Source of the DNA: Bog-950 sp044225825
GTDB taxonomy: Bacteria; Bacteroidota; Bacteroidia; Chitinophagales; LD1
Assembly (NCBI GenBank): GCA_044225825.1
Contig: JBGAIB010000006.1
Span: forward strand, 186,001 to 250,000
DNA length: 64,000 bases
Reading direction: 5' to 3'
Shown here: one piece after another, positions 26,360 to 35,994 of the stretch
Position numbering within the stretch: position 1 is the first letter of the stretch
How the letters are laid out: each line of letters starts with the position of its first letter
The notes under the pieces: model-generated
What the model saw: the letters and a program-made list of their open reading frames with translations, nothing else
Database searches by the model: none
Told to the model about the DNA's origin: nothing
Translations under genes and position numbers: made by a program

Positions 26360-29300
26360 TTAAAAGTTATCCTCCTTAAACAAATCAGGATCAGAATATT
26401 CCATAGCTTTAATATAATCCTTTGCAAAATTTGTGTTACTGTTTACTATGAAAACGTAATGCCACTTACCTTTATCCGAAATGTTATCTAAAGAATTATA
26501 ATCTTCTACGCTATACTCATTTGGCATCCGCACTATCCCGAATTTATTAAGCTGTTTGGTATGGTTTATCAGTTCTTCCTGTGTTTTAAATATCTCGATT
26601 TGATTTTTAGTGTATATCGATAAACTAACATTGGGTTCGCTTAACCTACCCCAATGATATACATCAAGATACAATAACCCGTTTTGAGCAGATCGAACGA
26701 TTATTTCATCAGAGCCTGCTTTTAAGAAACGACCTTCATCAGAAAATACACTTGCATCATATAGATCTTTGACAGCCATTAACGTTTTAATTTTTGCTGT
26801 TGTATTAGCATCAAGTTTTTCATTTAGTTCAAAGTCGCCCTTTATAATACTTTTAATAAATCTTTCATCAGCGGGTGTAACATCCTTAAAAGGATTTTCA
26901 AATTGCTCTTCTCTTGTTTCTTCAGTTTCGGGGTTGTCCGAAGTAGGAGGCAATTCAAATTTTATCTTGAAATTGATGAGGCTATCATAGGTATCCGGAG
27001 CCAATTCTTTACGTAATGCTTCTAAAACATCAATTGCATTTTGAGACACATAACATTTCCCGTTCTGAGTGAAATGCAATCCATAAGGTTTTAGATTAAA
27101 TGTTTTATTTTGAAAAATGACAAATCTTGGAATTTCTCCTTCAAATTGAAAGATATCTGGGGCTAAATCATTTTCTCTTTTCCATGCTGAATAATACGGC
27201 TCATTCCATTCAGACAAGTTCTGCAACTCGTCAACAGAGTTAATACTGTCAGGTATATGAATCGGCTTGAAGTTTTCATTGAATAAAAAATGCTCCGGAT
27301 ATGTATTTCTAATAATCAAATGCTTTTTAACACTCAGTATAAGTTGAAAAATATCGTTTCGAGGGATCTCATAGTCTGTCAGTTTCTTAAATGCTAAATC
27401 ATCAATATAATAATCTTCGGAACCTGCCTCCTGAATAGTAAAACAAAGATTACCATTTGAATCTATTGAAGAAAGATACAAATATAGATTGTGCTCAATC
27501 GGCAACTTTAATCCGTAAATAGATGCTATTGATTCTAAATGGAACGTATTGCTTAATACCTTCTCATTAGTACAAAGCCATCGCAATGTGTTCGCAAGAA
27601 ATTTACAGTCTATGCTTTGAATATTATCAAATATTTTTTCCGGTGTAATATTTTCAAAATACTTTCTGAATTTAACTACAATGGAATCATCGTCATAAAT
27701 GCCGAGGACATTACTAAAGAGTTTCTTTTCTTGATTATCACCTAAGAATTTCACGTAAAATTCAGGCAAAGACTCTTCCAGTACCGCATAACTTTCATTC
27801 AAGATTAGGGAAAACTTATCGAATCCTATCTTGCCATAAGCGCTATCAATATTGTAATTCGCAAAGTTTGCGATATCAGCTTTCCAAACGCCAAAAATAA
27901 ATTCTAACAAAGCGATTTTATCTTCATCGTTTAGTTCCCCTTTAAAAAGTGAAGTGTCTAATACATTATTTTCATTTAAAGTATAGGTAGAAAGAATTCT
28001 GTTGTTGCAGTATTCTATTTTTATATCAGAGTATTTACTGCTTAAAATGTAAGATGGTTTAATGAATGAAATAGGGTTGGTATAAAATCTTTGAGCTAAG
28101 TGCTGTCTTTTCAAACAAGATTCAACGGCAAACGCGGTTAAATCAACATTGGCATTTTCTACCGAATAAAGCAAGAGGAATTCTATCTGTCTACTATTTA
28201 ATGAGTCGACATTGTTCTTCAACATTTTATCGTATACCTCTGCTGCTGTCAAATCTTCATCTATTCCAAAAAACAGTTTCAGATTTTGTTCCTTTAAACC
28301 TTTCGCTGAATATTGCTTTAAGAAGTTAGATGTGTATTCATTTTTTTTATCGTGTGGCTCCCAAGGCAATAAATCATGCAAAGAGAAGATGGTATTAGTT
28401 GCCATAAGTATTTCTCCTCCAGATTTGGCCACTTCATATTTTTCATCGCCAATTTGAAGTTTGAATTTGCCTCTAACCAATGGTATCTCGTTATTTGCAA
28501 ATACTCCCTTCTGTTCCTCCGTGCCTAAACACCATTCTAATATCTTGTAAATAGAGCCATCAACATCAATATCTAAATTCACAGGTATAAGAATTTCTGT
28601 TTGAGCATTGATGTAGTCTCTTTGCGAGATTGGGTCAAATAGATATTTGAAAATTTCTGCCGGCTTTGTTAATAATTCTTTGTCTTTTAGAAGGGAAGAG
28701 TAGAAATCGTTTTTCCAATTTAGTATCCCCTTTGAAAATCCAAAATCATCTTTTAAACCATTTGGAAGTATTTTATACTTTTTGCTGAGATTTTCAGTTT
28801 TCAGGATAAGGTTTATAACTTCTCCTCTTATCTGACTGACCTGAAATGTGTCTTGTGTTTTGGATTCAATTACATAAATATCTTTTGCCTTTTCAGTAAT
28901 GATAAATTGGTCAAAAAAATCTTCATGAATTTTTGAGATGGAAAAATTGACAAATTCAATCACATCTTCTTTGCCAAGTTCAATGGGTGTTTTAGGATTG
29001 ATGGTTCTTGATAATAAATTTTTGTCGTCATTTATTTGAAATACACCATCTTCCTTGGATAGAAATGCCAAAGCATCCTTGTGGGGTATTTTTAATTCAA
29101 AAATTGTCTTAATTGCGTTCTGAATTCTTAAATAGTAACAGTCGGTTAGTCTGCTATGAAAGTAAACATCCGTACTCTTTACAAATCCTATTGTTTCATT
29201 TACAAACACTATCGGAAGGCTTGTAAGAGACAGCGTTTTGTATGTAGATAAAGCATAATATGATTCAACAGTACTATAGAATTCTTTTACATTATTTTTA

Positions 29301-31501
29301 ACTTCTTCAAGCAATATAATACTCGCCCAGTTTCTGTGTATGAAACTGAACAGTTCATTATCATTCTTTACTAAGTATGTATCAAGTTCTTCGTGATACT
29401 CTGAATCAAGTATTGAGTATTTACTAAGCCATGAAGGATAATCTTTATTTGGCTTTAAAAGATTATTAAGTTTTTGAATTTTGTTGAAGCCATTTTTAAA
29501 ATATTCTTCTGACGTCAATTCGGGGAATGCTTGGAATATATTTTTCCGCTCCTTACTATCAAGTTCAATATCTTTTGACTTCGTTCTTACTTCATTGAAA
29601 AGGTTGGTCCGCTTCAAATTTAACCCCAGTGCGTTAAAAAGCTTTGGATATACTTTTTCAATGTCAATTTTTGAAGTAACAAGCCCTAGCTTTTCCAATT
29701 CACTTTTTATCGCAAATGACTTTGTAGAATGGAACACAAGAGTCTTGAGTTTTACCTCTGAATCCTCTTCCTTAATTTTCACTTCGGTTTCACTTGAGGA
29801 GTAGAATTTATTGTCGGAGAATTTGAAGAGTTTTAGTTGCGATATTTTTGACACATCTTTTAAATTAGAACTCTCCAGCTCATTCAGGAAATTATTTTGT
29901 GCGTCAGCGGATAATAGAGCAAACCAATTATTGAAAGATTCTACAACTGCATGATTAATGCAAGTGTTCAAATTCCATTCTGTAATGGTGTAAATGGAAT
30001 TTATCTCACGATACTTTGCCTCGTTGATTTTTTTGTGCCCAGTTGAATTCCAGTAAAACCATTTTTTGTCTTCAATTCCCCAATCGACCAACTCAAAATC
30101 AATATTTGAGGCATTACTTACTATGTTTTCAGCCTTATCAAAGCCATCCCCCTTTGTAGGAATATGACCCTTAATTAATCCTTTCAATGATTTATAGAAT
30201 TTTCTGAGTATCGTGTCATTTGAAGGTTTATCATCGGACAAATAAATTGCGAGAAAAATGTCCCTATATTTCGAAATATCGCATTCAACTATCTTTTCAA
30301 TCGTTTTACTAAAACTTTCAATAAAGTATTCCAAGAGTTTCTCATTTTTTGGGTTGTATTCAATCTTTAATCGATTTTTATCTATTTCGAAAATTTCACA
30401 GTGTAGTATAAAATTGAATCCCAATTTTTGCTCACTGAGGGGAAAATATTTATAAAGGTTAGGGTAGTCTTTTAAAATTGCTTTATCATCACTACGTAGA
30501 TAAGCGAATTTCACTTCTGAAACATCATGTTCCTTTAACTTGTCGTCAACAAATAGGTTGGATTGTTTAATTGTAATTGTAACGGGTTCAATTTCCAGTT
30601 TTTCAATTTTAATAGGATTATGGCGTTCGTTAATAATTATCCTTTTAAGCTCGTTTTCTTGAGCCGATTTTTTTAAGAAATTTAGTGAATACGCTATGCC
30701 ATCTTTTACCTTTTCCTTTTCCTTATCTAAAATACCTTGCTTGCCTTCACCTAAGTCAAGAAATATTATTGTGCCTTTCTCAGAGCTTTCATCTAATTGA
30801 ATAGTTTTTAGATATGAAATAAAATTTCTAAAGTCTTCCTTCTTAAAAAAATCATTAGATACTGTAACGTAATCAATATCTCTGATGTGATTTTCATATG
30901 GGGCGATCGGAAAATTTGTAATTAGAATTTTGAACAACCATGGAGATTTAGAGTCCAACTCATCATATTCAAAGGTTGTTTCCGGATTGGAATACAACAT
31001 TTCTTTTAAGCTTTGGGAGTTATTCCAACTAAATATAATCGGTCCTTTCTTCTCATCAATTAATTCTGTTTTTCCTTGATTGCTCCCGACTAACTTATGG
31101 ACAATTTTAAAGCCGACCCCGAATCTTCCTATTTGACCATCTCTTTTATTTGAATAAGACTCATTTAGTATGGAGATCACATCATCTTGACTAAATGGTT
31201 TGCCATTATTGAATGCGACTAGAAATCTGTCATTGTAATGCAATTCAAAATCTTGAGCATCACAATCACTGGCGTTTTGGAGTAACTCATAGATGGCCTG
31301 TTCATCATCGGCTATTTTAAGCATTCCGACAATTGAATCTTCAACTCTGCTTATAGCGTGAAACATTTTAAAAAAACCATGCGTTTTGTTATCATTCTGT
31401 TCGTGTTCAACGCCAATAAAATCAATGTCAAAGTCGGGATTTTTGTTCCATTGTTTTTTCCAAACGAGCTCCCTAAATTTTCGAATGTTTTTGATTTTCA
31501 T
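26360..31501 (-). CDS. Giant sacsin-like GHKL ATPase
   Basis: 1713 residues. Near the N-terminus is a GHKL (Hsp90/MutL-type) ATP site: ELLQNASDCDAQDF (N box, ~70), NNGKPF (G1 box, with N where D is usual) and GRFGVGFK (G2 box). This matches the sacsin/NOV-type HATPase domain. The remaining ~1500 residues are a mixed alpha/beta body without a motif I know; the C-terminal 150 residues (LLYLDVYHWGRLSEP, WHYVFIVNSNTNFAKDYIKAM) resemble the NOV/DUF3883-like end of such proteins. Start: GTG at 31528 is possible, but ATG at 31501 (MKIKNIRKF) is preferred. A large scaffold or sensor ATPase partnered with the helicase-PIN gene; AT-rich relative to the backbone. Confidence 0.88.
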   Translation of the reverse strand: MKIKNIRKFRELVWKKQWNKNPDFDIDFIGVEHEQNDNKTHGFFKMFHAISRVEDSIVGMLKIADDEQAIYELLQNASDCDAQDFELHYNDRFLVAFNNGKPFSQDDVISILNESYSNKRDGQIGRFGVGFKIVHKLVGSNQGKTELIDEKKGPIIFSWNNSQSLKEMLYSNPETTFEYDELDSKSPWLFKILITNFPIAPYENHIRDIDYVTVSNDFFKKEDFRNFISYLKTIQLDESSEKGTIIFLDLGEGKQGILDKEKEKVKDGIAYSLNFLKKSAQENELKRIIINERHNPIKIEKLEIEPVTITIKQSNLFVDDKLKEHDVSEVKFAYLRSDDKAILKDYPNLYKYFPLSEQKLGFNFILHCEIFEIDKNRLKIEYNPKNEKLLEYFIESFSKTIEKIVECDISKYRDIFLAIYLSDDKPSNDTILRKFYKSLKGLIKGHIPTKGDGFDKAENIVSNASNIDFELVDWGIEDKKWFYWNSTGHKKINEAKYREINSIYTITEWNLNTCINHAVVESFNNWFALLSADAQNNFLNELESSNLKDVSKISQLKLFKFSDNKFYSSSETEVKIKEEDSEVKLKTLVFHSTKSFAIKSELEKLGLVTSKIDIEKVYPKLFNALGLNLKRTNLFNEVRTKSKDIELDSKERKNIFQAFPELTSEEYFKNGFNKIQKLNNLLKPNKDYPSWLSKYSILDSEYHEELDTYLVKNDNELFSFIHRNWASIILLEEVKNNVKEFYSTVESYYALSTYKTLSLTSLPIVFVNETIGFVKSTDVYFHSRLTDCYYLRIQNAIKTIFELKIPHKDALAFLSKEDGVFQINDDKNLLSRTINPKTPIELGKEDVIEFVNFSISKIHEDFFDQFIITEKAKDIYVIESKTQDTFQVSQIRGEVINLILKTENLSKKYKILPNGLKDDFGFSKGILNWKNDFYSSLLKDKELLTKPAEIFKYLFDPISQRDYINAQTEILIPVNLDIDVDGSIYKILEWCLGTEEQKGVFANNEIPLVRGKFKLQIGDEKYEVAKSGGEILMATNTIFSLHDLLPWEPHDKKNEYTSNFLKQYSAKGLKEQNLKLFFGIDEDLTAAEVYDKMLKNNVDSLNSRQIEFLLLYSVENANVDLTAFAVESCLKRQHLAQRFYTNPISFIKPSYILSSKYSDIKIEYCNNRILSTYTLNENNVLDTSLFKGELNDEDKIALLEFIFGVWKADIANFANYNIDSAYGKIGFDKFSLILNESYAVLEESLPEFYVKFLGDNQEKKLFSNVLGIYDDDSIVVKFRKYFENITPEKIFDNIQSIDCKFLANTLRWLCTNEKVLSNTFHLESIASIYGLKLPIEHNLYLYLSSIDSNGNLCFTIQEAGSEDYYIDDLAFKKLTDYEIPRNDIFQLILSVKKHLIIRNTYPEHFLFNENFKPIHIPDSINSVDELQNLSEWNEPYYSAWKRENDLAPDIFQFEGEIPRFVIFQNKTFNLKPYGLHFTQNGKCYVSQNAIDVLEALRKELAPDTYDSLINFKIKFELPPTSDNPETEETREEQFENPFKDVTPADERFIKSIIKGDFELNEKLDANTTAKIKTLMAVKDLYDASVFSDEGRFLKAGSDEIIVRSAQNGLLYLDVYHWGRLSEPNVSLSIYTKNQIEIFKTQEELINHTKQLNKFGIVRMPNEYSVEDYNSLDNISDKGKWHYVFIVNSNTNFAKDYIKAMEYSDPDLFKEDNF

Positions 31502-31528
31502 GTCTTGCTGATAAATCTCAAATATCAC

Positions 31529-32000
31529 AATAAATAAGACTTCTTTATTGAAAAAAAAAGGATAGTCAATATTATTTTAATAGTCTAAGTTGTGTTGATT
31601 TTCAGTGATTTGATATTGAGTTTGTATCGTTCGTGCAAACCCCTCGCCATTCTCCACAAAAAACCGGTGCAAAACTATTTCCGGTGCTGCACATTTTTCT
31701 GTGCAAAAAATATCCAAACGTAAACCGGACTTACATTTCAGAGGTGTTGATTTTAAAATACAAAACACAAAATTTCTGCACATCACTTTTTTGAATTTGC
31801 AGCGCCCATATTTTTGTTTTCGCAATTAAGTTTTTTCTCTTTTTCTAAATCATCATACCATTCATGGATACAACAATAAACACAGCCATAGCGGCTGAGA
31901 GGGGGATACTCTCCTCTGTTTTCAGCGGTAAGCCGGAAGGTTTCAGGTGAGCGAACTACCTTTCTATAAACCATTTTTATGATGTGCGTGGATATTTCAC
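31529..32000. promoter_or_regulatory. Intergenic region upstream of the sacsin-like gene
   Basis: About 470 bp without a convincing gene. It must hold the promoter of the minus-strand ATPase/helicase operon. Three copies of GTGCAAA start at 31633, 31667 and 31701, an exact 34-bp spacing, with CCGGTGC next to two of them, so regulator sites are possible. Minus-strand frames of 64-82 codons exist here (for example from ATG 31974), but their products look like chance translations. The right edge is the left end of the IS21 element. Confidence 0.35.
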
Positions 32001-32006
32001 TCAAAC

Positions 32007-32038
32007 TGACCACCCTTTTTTACTGCAAACTGACCACC
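32007..32038 (-). repeat. Left terminal repeats of the IS21 element (2 units)
   Basis: TGACCACC at 32007-32014 and 32031-32038, 24 bp apart, each preceded by AAAC. They are inverted copies of the right-end units and probable transposase binding sites. Confidence 0.75.
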
Positions 32039-32099
32039 CCAAACAGACTACCATTTAGCAGGTCATTTTCAGGTTGATTTTTGGCGGTTAAAAAATTAC

Positions 32100-32847
32100 T
32101 CATTCAGCGTTTGTTTCGGCTTCTTTCTTACTAAATTTTCTACGCAAAGATTCACCTTTTAATTCAATTCTGTGAGCATTGTGCACGATTCTATCCAGGA
32201 TGGCATCTGCTACAGTCTGTTCTCCGATTACATCATGCCATTGTTTGATAGGTACCTGTGAAGTAAATATAGTGGAGCGTTTACCGTGCCGGTCTTCTAT
32301 CACTTCCAGTAAAGATAAGCGGCTCTGGTGGTCGAAGGGTTGTATTCCAAAGTCATCTATAATAAGCAAGTCCTGCTTTTCAATACGGGCCATCTCTTTG
32401 ATGGCGGAGCCATCGGCTTTAGCCATTTTGAGTTGGGCAAAGAGCCGGGTAGCATTGATGTAAAGTATCTTGTAGCCCAGCAGACAGCATTGGTGGCCGA
32501 TAGCAGAAGCCAGGAAGCTTTTACCGGTACCAGTGCTGCCGGTAATAAGGATATTCTCTTTCTTAGTGATAAAACTGCCATCGGCAAAGCGGTGTATCTG
32601 GTTTTTGTCAATACCCCGGTCCCCGGTATAGTCTATCTGCTCAATAGTAGACTTGTAGCGGAACCGGGCATTCCTCATTCCCCGTTCAATAGAGCGGTTA
32701 TGCCGGTCGTCCCATTCGCTGTCAATAAGGAAGCTGGTCATTTCATCGGCTGTAACCAGTCTTGCCGTTTTCAATGCTGGTTTTAAAGGCGCGGTGCATA
32801 CCTAAGACTCGCATCTTCCGCATTTTTTCTAAAACATCTGTGTTCAT
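32100..32847 (-). pseudogene. istB: IS21 helper ATPase IstB, frameshifted
   Basis: IstB is the AAA+ target-selection ATPase of IS21 transposition. The natural start is ATG 32847 (MNTDVLEKMRKMRVLGMHRAF, read in the first frame to ENGK near 32761). That frame then hits TGA at 32745-32743. The conserved continuation LVTADEMTSFLIDSEWDDRHNRSIERG lies one frame over, from about 32759 to the stop at 32100, with Walker A GSTGTGKS and Walker B LLIIDDFG. So one base is extra or two are missing near 32760. From the second frame alone (start codon TTG 32774) a 224-residue protein lacking the first ~29 residues could be made. No slippery heptamer is seen at the junction, so decay or a sequencing error is more likely than programmed shifting. 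Confidence 0.8.
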
Positions 32848-32880
32848 TGTGATTATTTTTATGGTGAATAATAGGATTGA

Positions 32881-34407
32881 CTATTGGTAGTACTCACTGC
32901 CCCGTATATTGCTGTGCTGGGGCATTGGCTGTTTAGGCGATTCTTCTTCGCTAAAGTGGTCCAGGTTCTTTTCCAGTATTTGGAGGATGATGGGGTAGTT
33001 GTAAACGCCGAAGAGCATGGCCCGTTTACAGGCGTTAACCAGTCGTTGATCACCTACTTTTCGGGCCAGATTCAGAATACCGGAACAGGATTTATAGGCT
33101 TGCTCGGGATGCATTTTTGTTTCCAATACTTTAGCCAGATACTCAGCTACTTGCTGGTGTATAGCCTTGCCCTGGTCTATAAACTTCTCCGGTGTCCAGT
33201 CTGATACAAAGCGGTGGGATGAAGCTAAGTGTTCCTGTATAGTGGTGTATTGGTATTTACGCTGGTCGCGGTTATGCAGAGCGATACGCTCATAGTGGTA
33301 AAAGACTTCTACCTGTGCAGAGCTGTAAAGTATTTTCACCTTTCTACCGATAAACCGGTAAGGAACGCTGTAATAGTGCTTGTCGTTTCCAAGGCAAACA
33401 TGGCCGTTCTTCATTACGGTAGCCATAGCCTGCTGCTTTAGCTCATACCGGTAGGCCGGTAACGGTTGCAGGGCAGCTTTCTCTACTTCTTCAAACTGCT
33501 GGCGACGGCTATAGTCCCGGCCTTTAAAGTGAGCCTGGTTGAGTTTTTCCAGTTCAATAGCAATATCCTTATTGAGTTCTTCCAGGCTGTAATAGGTTCT
33601 GGATTTAAGCACGGCATACATCCGTACGTAGATGATTTTGATAATGCCTTCTACCAGCGATTTATCCTTGGGCCTGTAGGTTCTGGCCGGGATTACAGTA
33701 GTGCCGTAATGCTCCGCAAAGTCAGCAAAGGTTTCATTGATAACCGGTTCGTATTTACTGCTCTTGGTAACGGCGCTGCGAAGATTATCGGGCACAATGG
33801 CAGCCGGTACTCCACCAAAATAGTGTATGGCATTCTCGGTGCCCTTAACCAGATCTTCTTTCTTCTGGCTGTAAAGGGCTTCTGCATAGGTTAACTGGCT
33901 GCATCCCAGTATAGCAGCAAACAGTTCTACCTCTCTTATCTCACCGCTATCCTTGTCAACGATATGCAGTTTGTCGCCGGCATAGTCTATAAACATTTTA
34001 TCGCCGGCCTTATGCTCCATATGCATTACCGGGTTGGAACTGCGCATATAGCGCCTGTAGTGATTGTAGAACGCGGTTATTTGATAGCCATCGGGGTACT
34101 GTATCCTGTATTGCTCCCACGCCTTTTGCAAGGTCATGCCCTTACGCTTCATCTGCTTTTCTACCTCTGGTAACAGCTTGATAAGGTCAGCATAGCGGTT
34201 ATCCGGCCTTATCTCCTCCACAGCGCCAAACAGCACGTTCAGTTCATAGTCTGTCATGGCGTTAACCGCTTCAAAAGTCAGTTGCTCGCGGGCAAATTTC
34301 TTGAGGTATTTTTTGACCGTATTGCGCGAGGCACCGGTCATCAGGCTGATTTGTTTCTTGCTTTGCCCTTGGGTAAAATGCTTTAAAATCTGTCTTACTT
34401 TGCTCAT
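32881..34407 (-). CDS. istA: IS21-family transposase IstA
   Basis: 508 residues, full length for IstA. N-terminal HTH (KKQISLMTGASRNTVKKYLKKF), then the DDE catalytic core with first Asp in FIDYAGDK, second in VPDNLRSAV and the Glu in KSLVEGIIK. A C-terminal beta-barrel-like region (VPYRFIGRKVKILYSSAQVEVFYHYERIA) follows. It catalyses strand transfer together with IstB. The istB start lies 33 nt downstream, the usual arrangement. The gene itself looks intact, unlike istB. Confidence 0.93.
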   Translation of the reverse strand: MSKVRQILKHFTQGQSKKQISLMTGASRNTVKKYLKKFAREQLTFEAVNAMTDYELNVLFGAVEEIRPDNRYADLIKLLPEVEKQMKRKGMTLQKAWEQYRIQYPDGYQITAFYNHYRRYMRSSNPVMHMEHKAGDKMFIDYAGDKLHIVDKDSGEIREVELFAAILGCSQLTYAEALYSQKKEDLVKGTENAIHYFGGVPAAIVPDNLRSAVTKSSKYEPVINETFADFAEHYGTTVIPARTYRPKDKSLVEGIIKIIYVRMYAVLKSRTYYSLEELNKDIAIELEKLNQAHFKGRDYSRRQQFEEVEKAALQPLPAYRYELKQQAMATVMKNGHVCLGNDKHYYSVPYRFIGRKVKILYSSAQVEVFYHYERIALHNRDQRKYQYTTIQEHLASSHRFVSDWTPEKFIDQGKAIHQQVAEYLAKVLETKMHPEQAYKSCSGILNLARKVGDQRLVNACKRAMLFGVYNYPIILQILEKNLDHFSEEESPKQPMPQHSNIRGSEYYQ

Positions 34408-34505
34408 GTTGATCGTTTTGTGTTGGCCATAATTGCTCGTTGGTTATACTTCCAACGTTGGGCATTTATGGTTGCCAAAACAACCTGTTCAACGACCTGC
34501 TAAGG

Positions 34506-34585
34506 GGTGGTCAGTTTGCAGTAAAAAAGGGTGGTCAATTTGGTGTGAAAATGGATGGTCACTTTCAAGTGAAATTAGGTGGTCA
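34506..34585 (+). repeat. Right terminal repeats of the IS21 element (4 units)
   Basis: GGTGGTCA at 34506, 34530 and 34578, and GATGGTCA at 34554, give four units at exactly 24-bp steps. The first two units match the left end in inverted orientation. The two outer units have no counterpart on the left side. Confidence 0.8.
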
Positions 34586-34870
34586 ATTTCAGCGTTTTTT
34601 CCAGCTTTTTGCCCCAATTCAGGACAAATTGCGAAAGTTTGAGTTTCGCTTTTTACTCCAGCAGTTTACTAATCCAAATTTTCCAAATGGCTTCCCGCAT
34701 CAGGATTTTGGTAGTGAAGGAATTGTTTATATCGTGTAATCATGTTCGAAACTTTTGTGATAATTTCAAACTAGCAGGTATTACTAATGCCGAATGGAAT
34801 TATTCCACTTTTGGAATATTCTGAATCAATAATTTAAACTCCGGGATAATTGACAATTACACAATTCCCT

Positions 34871-34930
34871 TATATACAACAGTATACAAAAGTTTACCTT
34901 GGTATACCAGTGTATACCGAAGTATACTAC
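34871..34930 (+). promoter_or_regulatory. Six 10-bp-phased GTATAC-type operator units
   Basis: Six decamers in register, each with the palindrome GTATAC or a one-base variant at positions 2-7: ATATAC 34872, GTATAC 34882, GTTTAC 34892, GTATAC 34902, GTATAC 34912, GTATAC 34922. The step is exactly 10 bp, so all units face the same side of the helix. The array lies about 95 bp before the WYL gene in an otherwise gene-free stretch (34591-35025). Likely a cooperative binding site for a repressor, possibly the WYL protein itself. Confidence 0.75.
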
Positions 34931-35025
34931 TTAAACGCAGTAAGCATTTAAATTAATGTGTTGAAATGAACAGAAACTAACTTTCAATACATTTACGGGT
35001 ACAATTTTGAATAGCTGATTACTTT

Positions 35026-35928
35026 ATGAAACTCACCAGCTCCTTTCGCAGGCACTACTTAATTATTGAGTTACTGAAAAGAAGAAAGTATGTATCTCTT
35101 GTGGATTTACAGAAACATCTGACAGAACATGATTTGGAAATTTCATCGCGCACTTTGCAAAGGGATATTGAAGGTATACGTGCCGATTATCAAATAAACA
35201 TTGAATACAGTAATGCGGAAAAGGGATACTTCATTAATAATGATTCTGTATTACCAATTGACAACTTCCTTCATTTTTTGGAGGTGGTTAACTTCAGTGA
35301 ATTGATGATTGATAGCTTGAGTGATGTAAAAGATACTTTTCAGTATATCCAATTTGAAAACACGGAAGGGTTACGGGGTATACACCAACTGCGCGAGGTG
35401 CTATTTGCTATCAGAAATAAACGAGTTATAAAATTTCACCATGAAAATTTCTTTACTGAAAAAGTTACAACTATTACACTCAAACCGCTTTTAATTAAAG
35501 AGTATCAAAGGAGGTGGTATGTGGTGGGTGCTTTTATGAACGATGAGCTTAGGACGTTTGGTATAGACAGAATCAGTAACCTTGAGGTAACAGAAAAGGT
35601 ATTTAAAGTGAAACAAGATTGGAATGCAGCTGAGAAATTTAGCCATGTCATAGGGGTTGTTTATGAGGTTGAGCGAACGGAAGTGATACTTTCCTTTGAC
35701 TCCTTACAGGGAAAGTATATTAAAACATTACCGTTGCATAGCAGCCAGCAGGTTATTGCCGATAATGAGAAGGAATTACGAATCAGCTTAGATGTTGTGT
35801 TAAATTACGAATTAATTCAGCGAATATTAATGTATGGCGATAGTGTTAAGGTAATATCCCCTTTCAGTTTAAAGAAAGAAGTTAAGGAAATTGTCACAAG
35901 ATCCTTACGACACTATAAAAAAATATAG
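35026..35928 (+). CDS. WYL-domain transcriptional regulator
   Basis: 300 residues. N-terminal winged HTH (RRHYLIIELLKRRKYVSLVDLQKHL...SSRTLQRDIEGIRADY), then a WYL domain around residues 120-205 (IRNKRVIKFHHENF, LKPLLIKEYQRRWYVVGAFM, TFGIDRISNLEV) and a WCX-type C-terminal extension. WYL regulators bind ligands or nucleic acid fragments and commonly control defence islands (BrxR and CapW are examples). It lies directly downstream of the phased GTATAC array and upstream of the AAA ATPase gene on the same strand. Autoregulation through the array is inference. Confidence 0.92.
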   Translation: MKLTSSFRRHYLIIELLKRRKYVSLVDLQKHLTEHDLEISSRTLQRDIEGIRADYQINIEYSNAEKGYFINNDSVLPIDNFLHFLEVVNFSELMIDSLSDVKDTFQYIQFENTEGLRGIHQLREVLFAIRNKRVIKFHHENFFTEKVTTITLKPLLIKEYQRRWYVVGAFMNDELRTFGIDRISNLEVTEKVFKVKQDWNAAEKFSHVIGVVYEVERTEVILSFDSLQGKYIKTLPLHSSQQVIADNEKELRISLDVVLNYELIQRILMYGDSVKVISPFSLKKEVKEIVTRSLRHYKKI

Positions 35929-35994
35929 CCTTAGTTTTTACTACGACACGTTTTGACGTTGTCACTGTTTACGTTTGCTAAAAATAAGCAAGCG

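Larger units (their letters stand above)
32001..34590 (-). mobile_element. IS21-family insertion sequence
   Basis: istA (32881-34407) and frameshifted istB (32100-32847) on the minus strand lie between inverted blocks built of 24-bp-spaced repeats around GGTGGTCA / TGACCACC. The inner 33 bases of the two ends are almost identical in inverted orientation. The left end carries two repeat units and the right end four, so the exact outer borders cannot be fixed; no target duplication was recognised. It splits the ATPase/helicase module from the WYL module. Confidence 0.85.

Noticed and set aside
31577..32013. Two overlapping minus-strand frames (82 and 64-76 codons) before the IS21 element
   Set aside because: One begins in the IS end, both have odd composition (many Cys, Arg), and neither resembles a protein family. 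Remnants cannot be excluded.
32328..32786. 152-codon plus-strand frame over istB
   Set aside because: Shadow of the IstB ATPase core, which carries Walker motifs on the minus strand.
34871..34930. CRISPR-like reading of the GTATAC array
   Set aside because: Units are only 10 bp without spacers; no cas genes are nearby. It fits an operator array.
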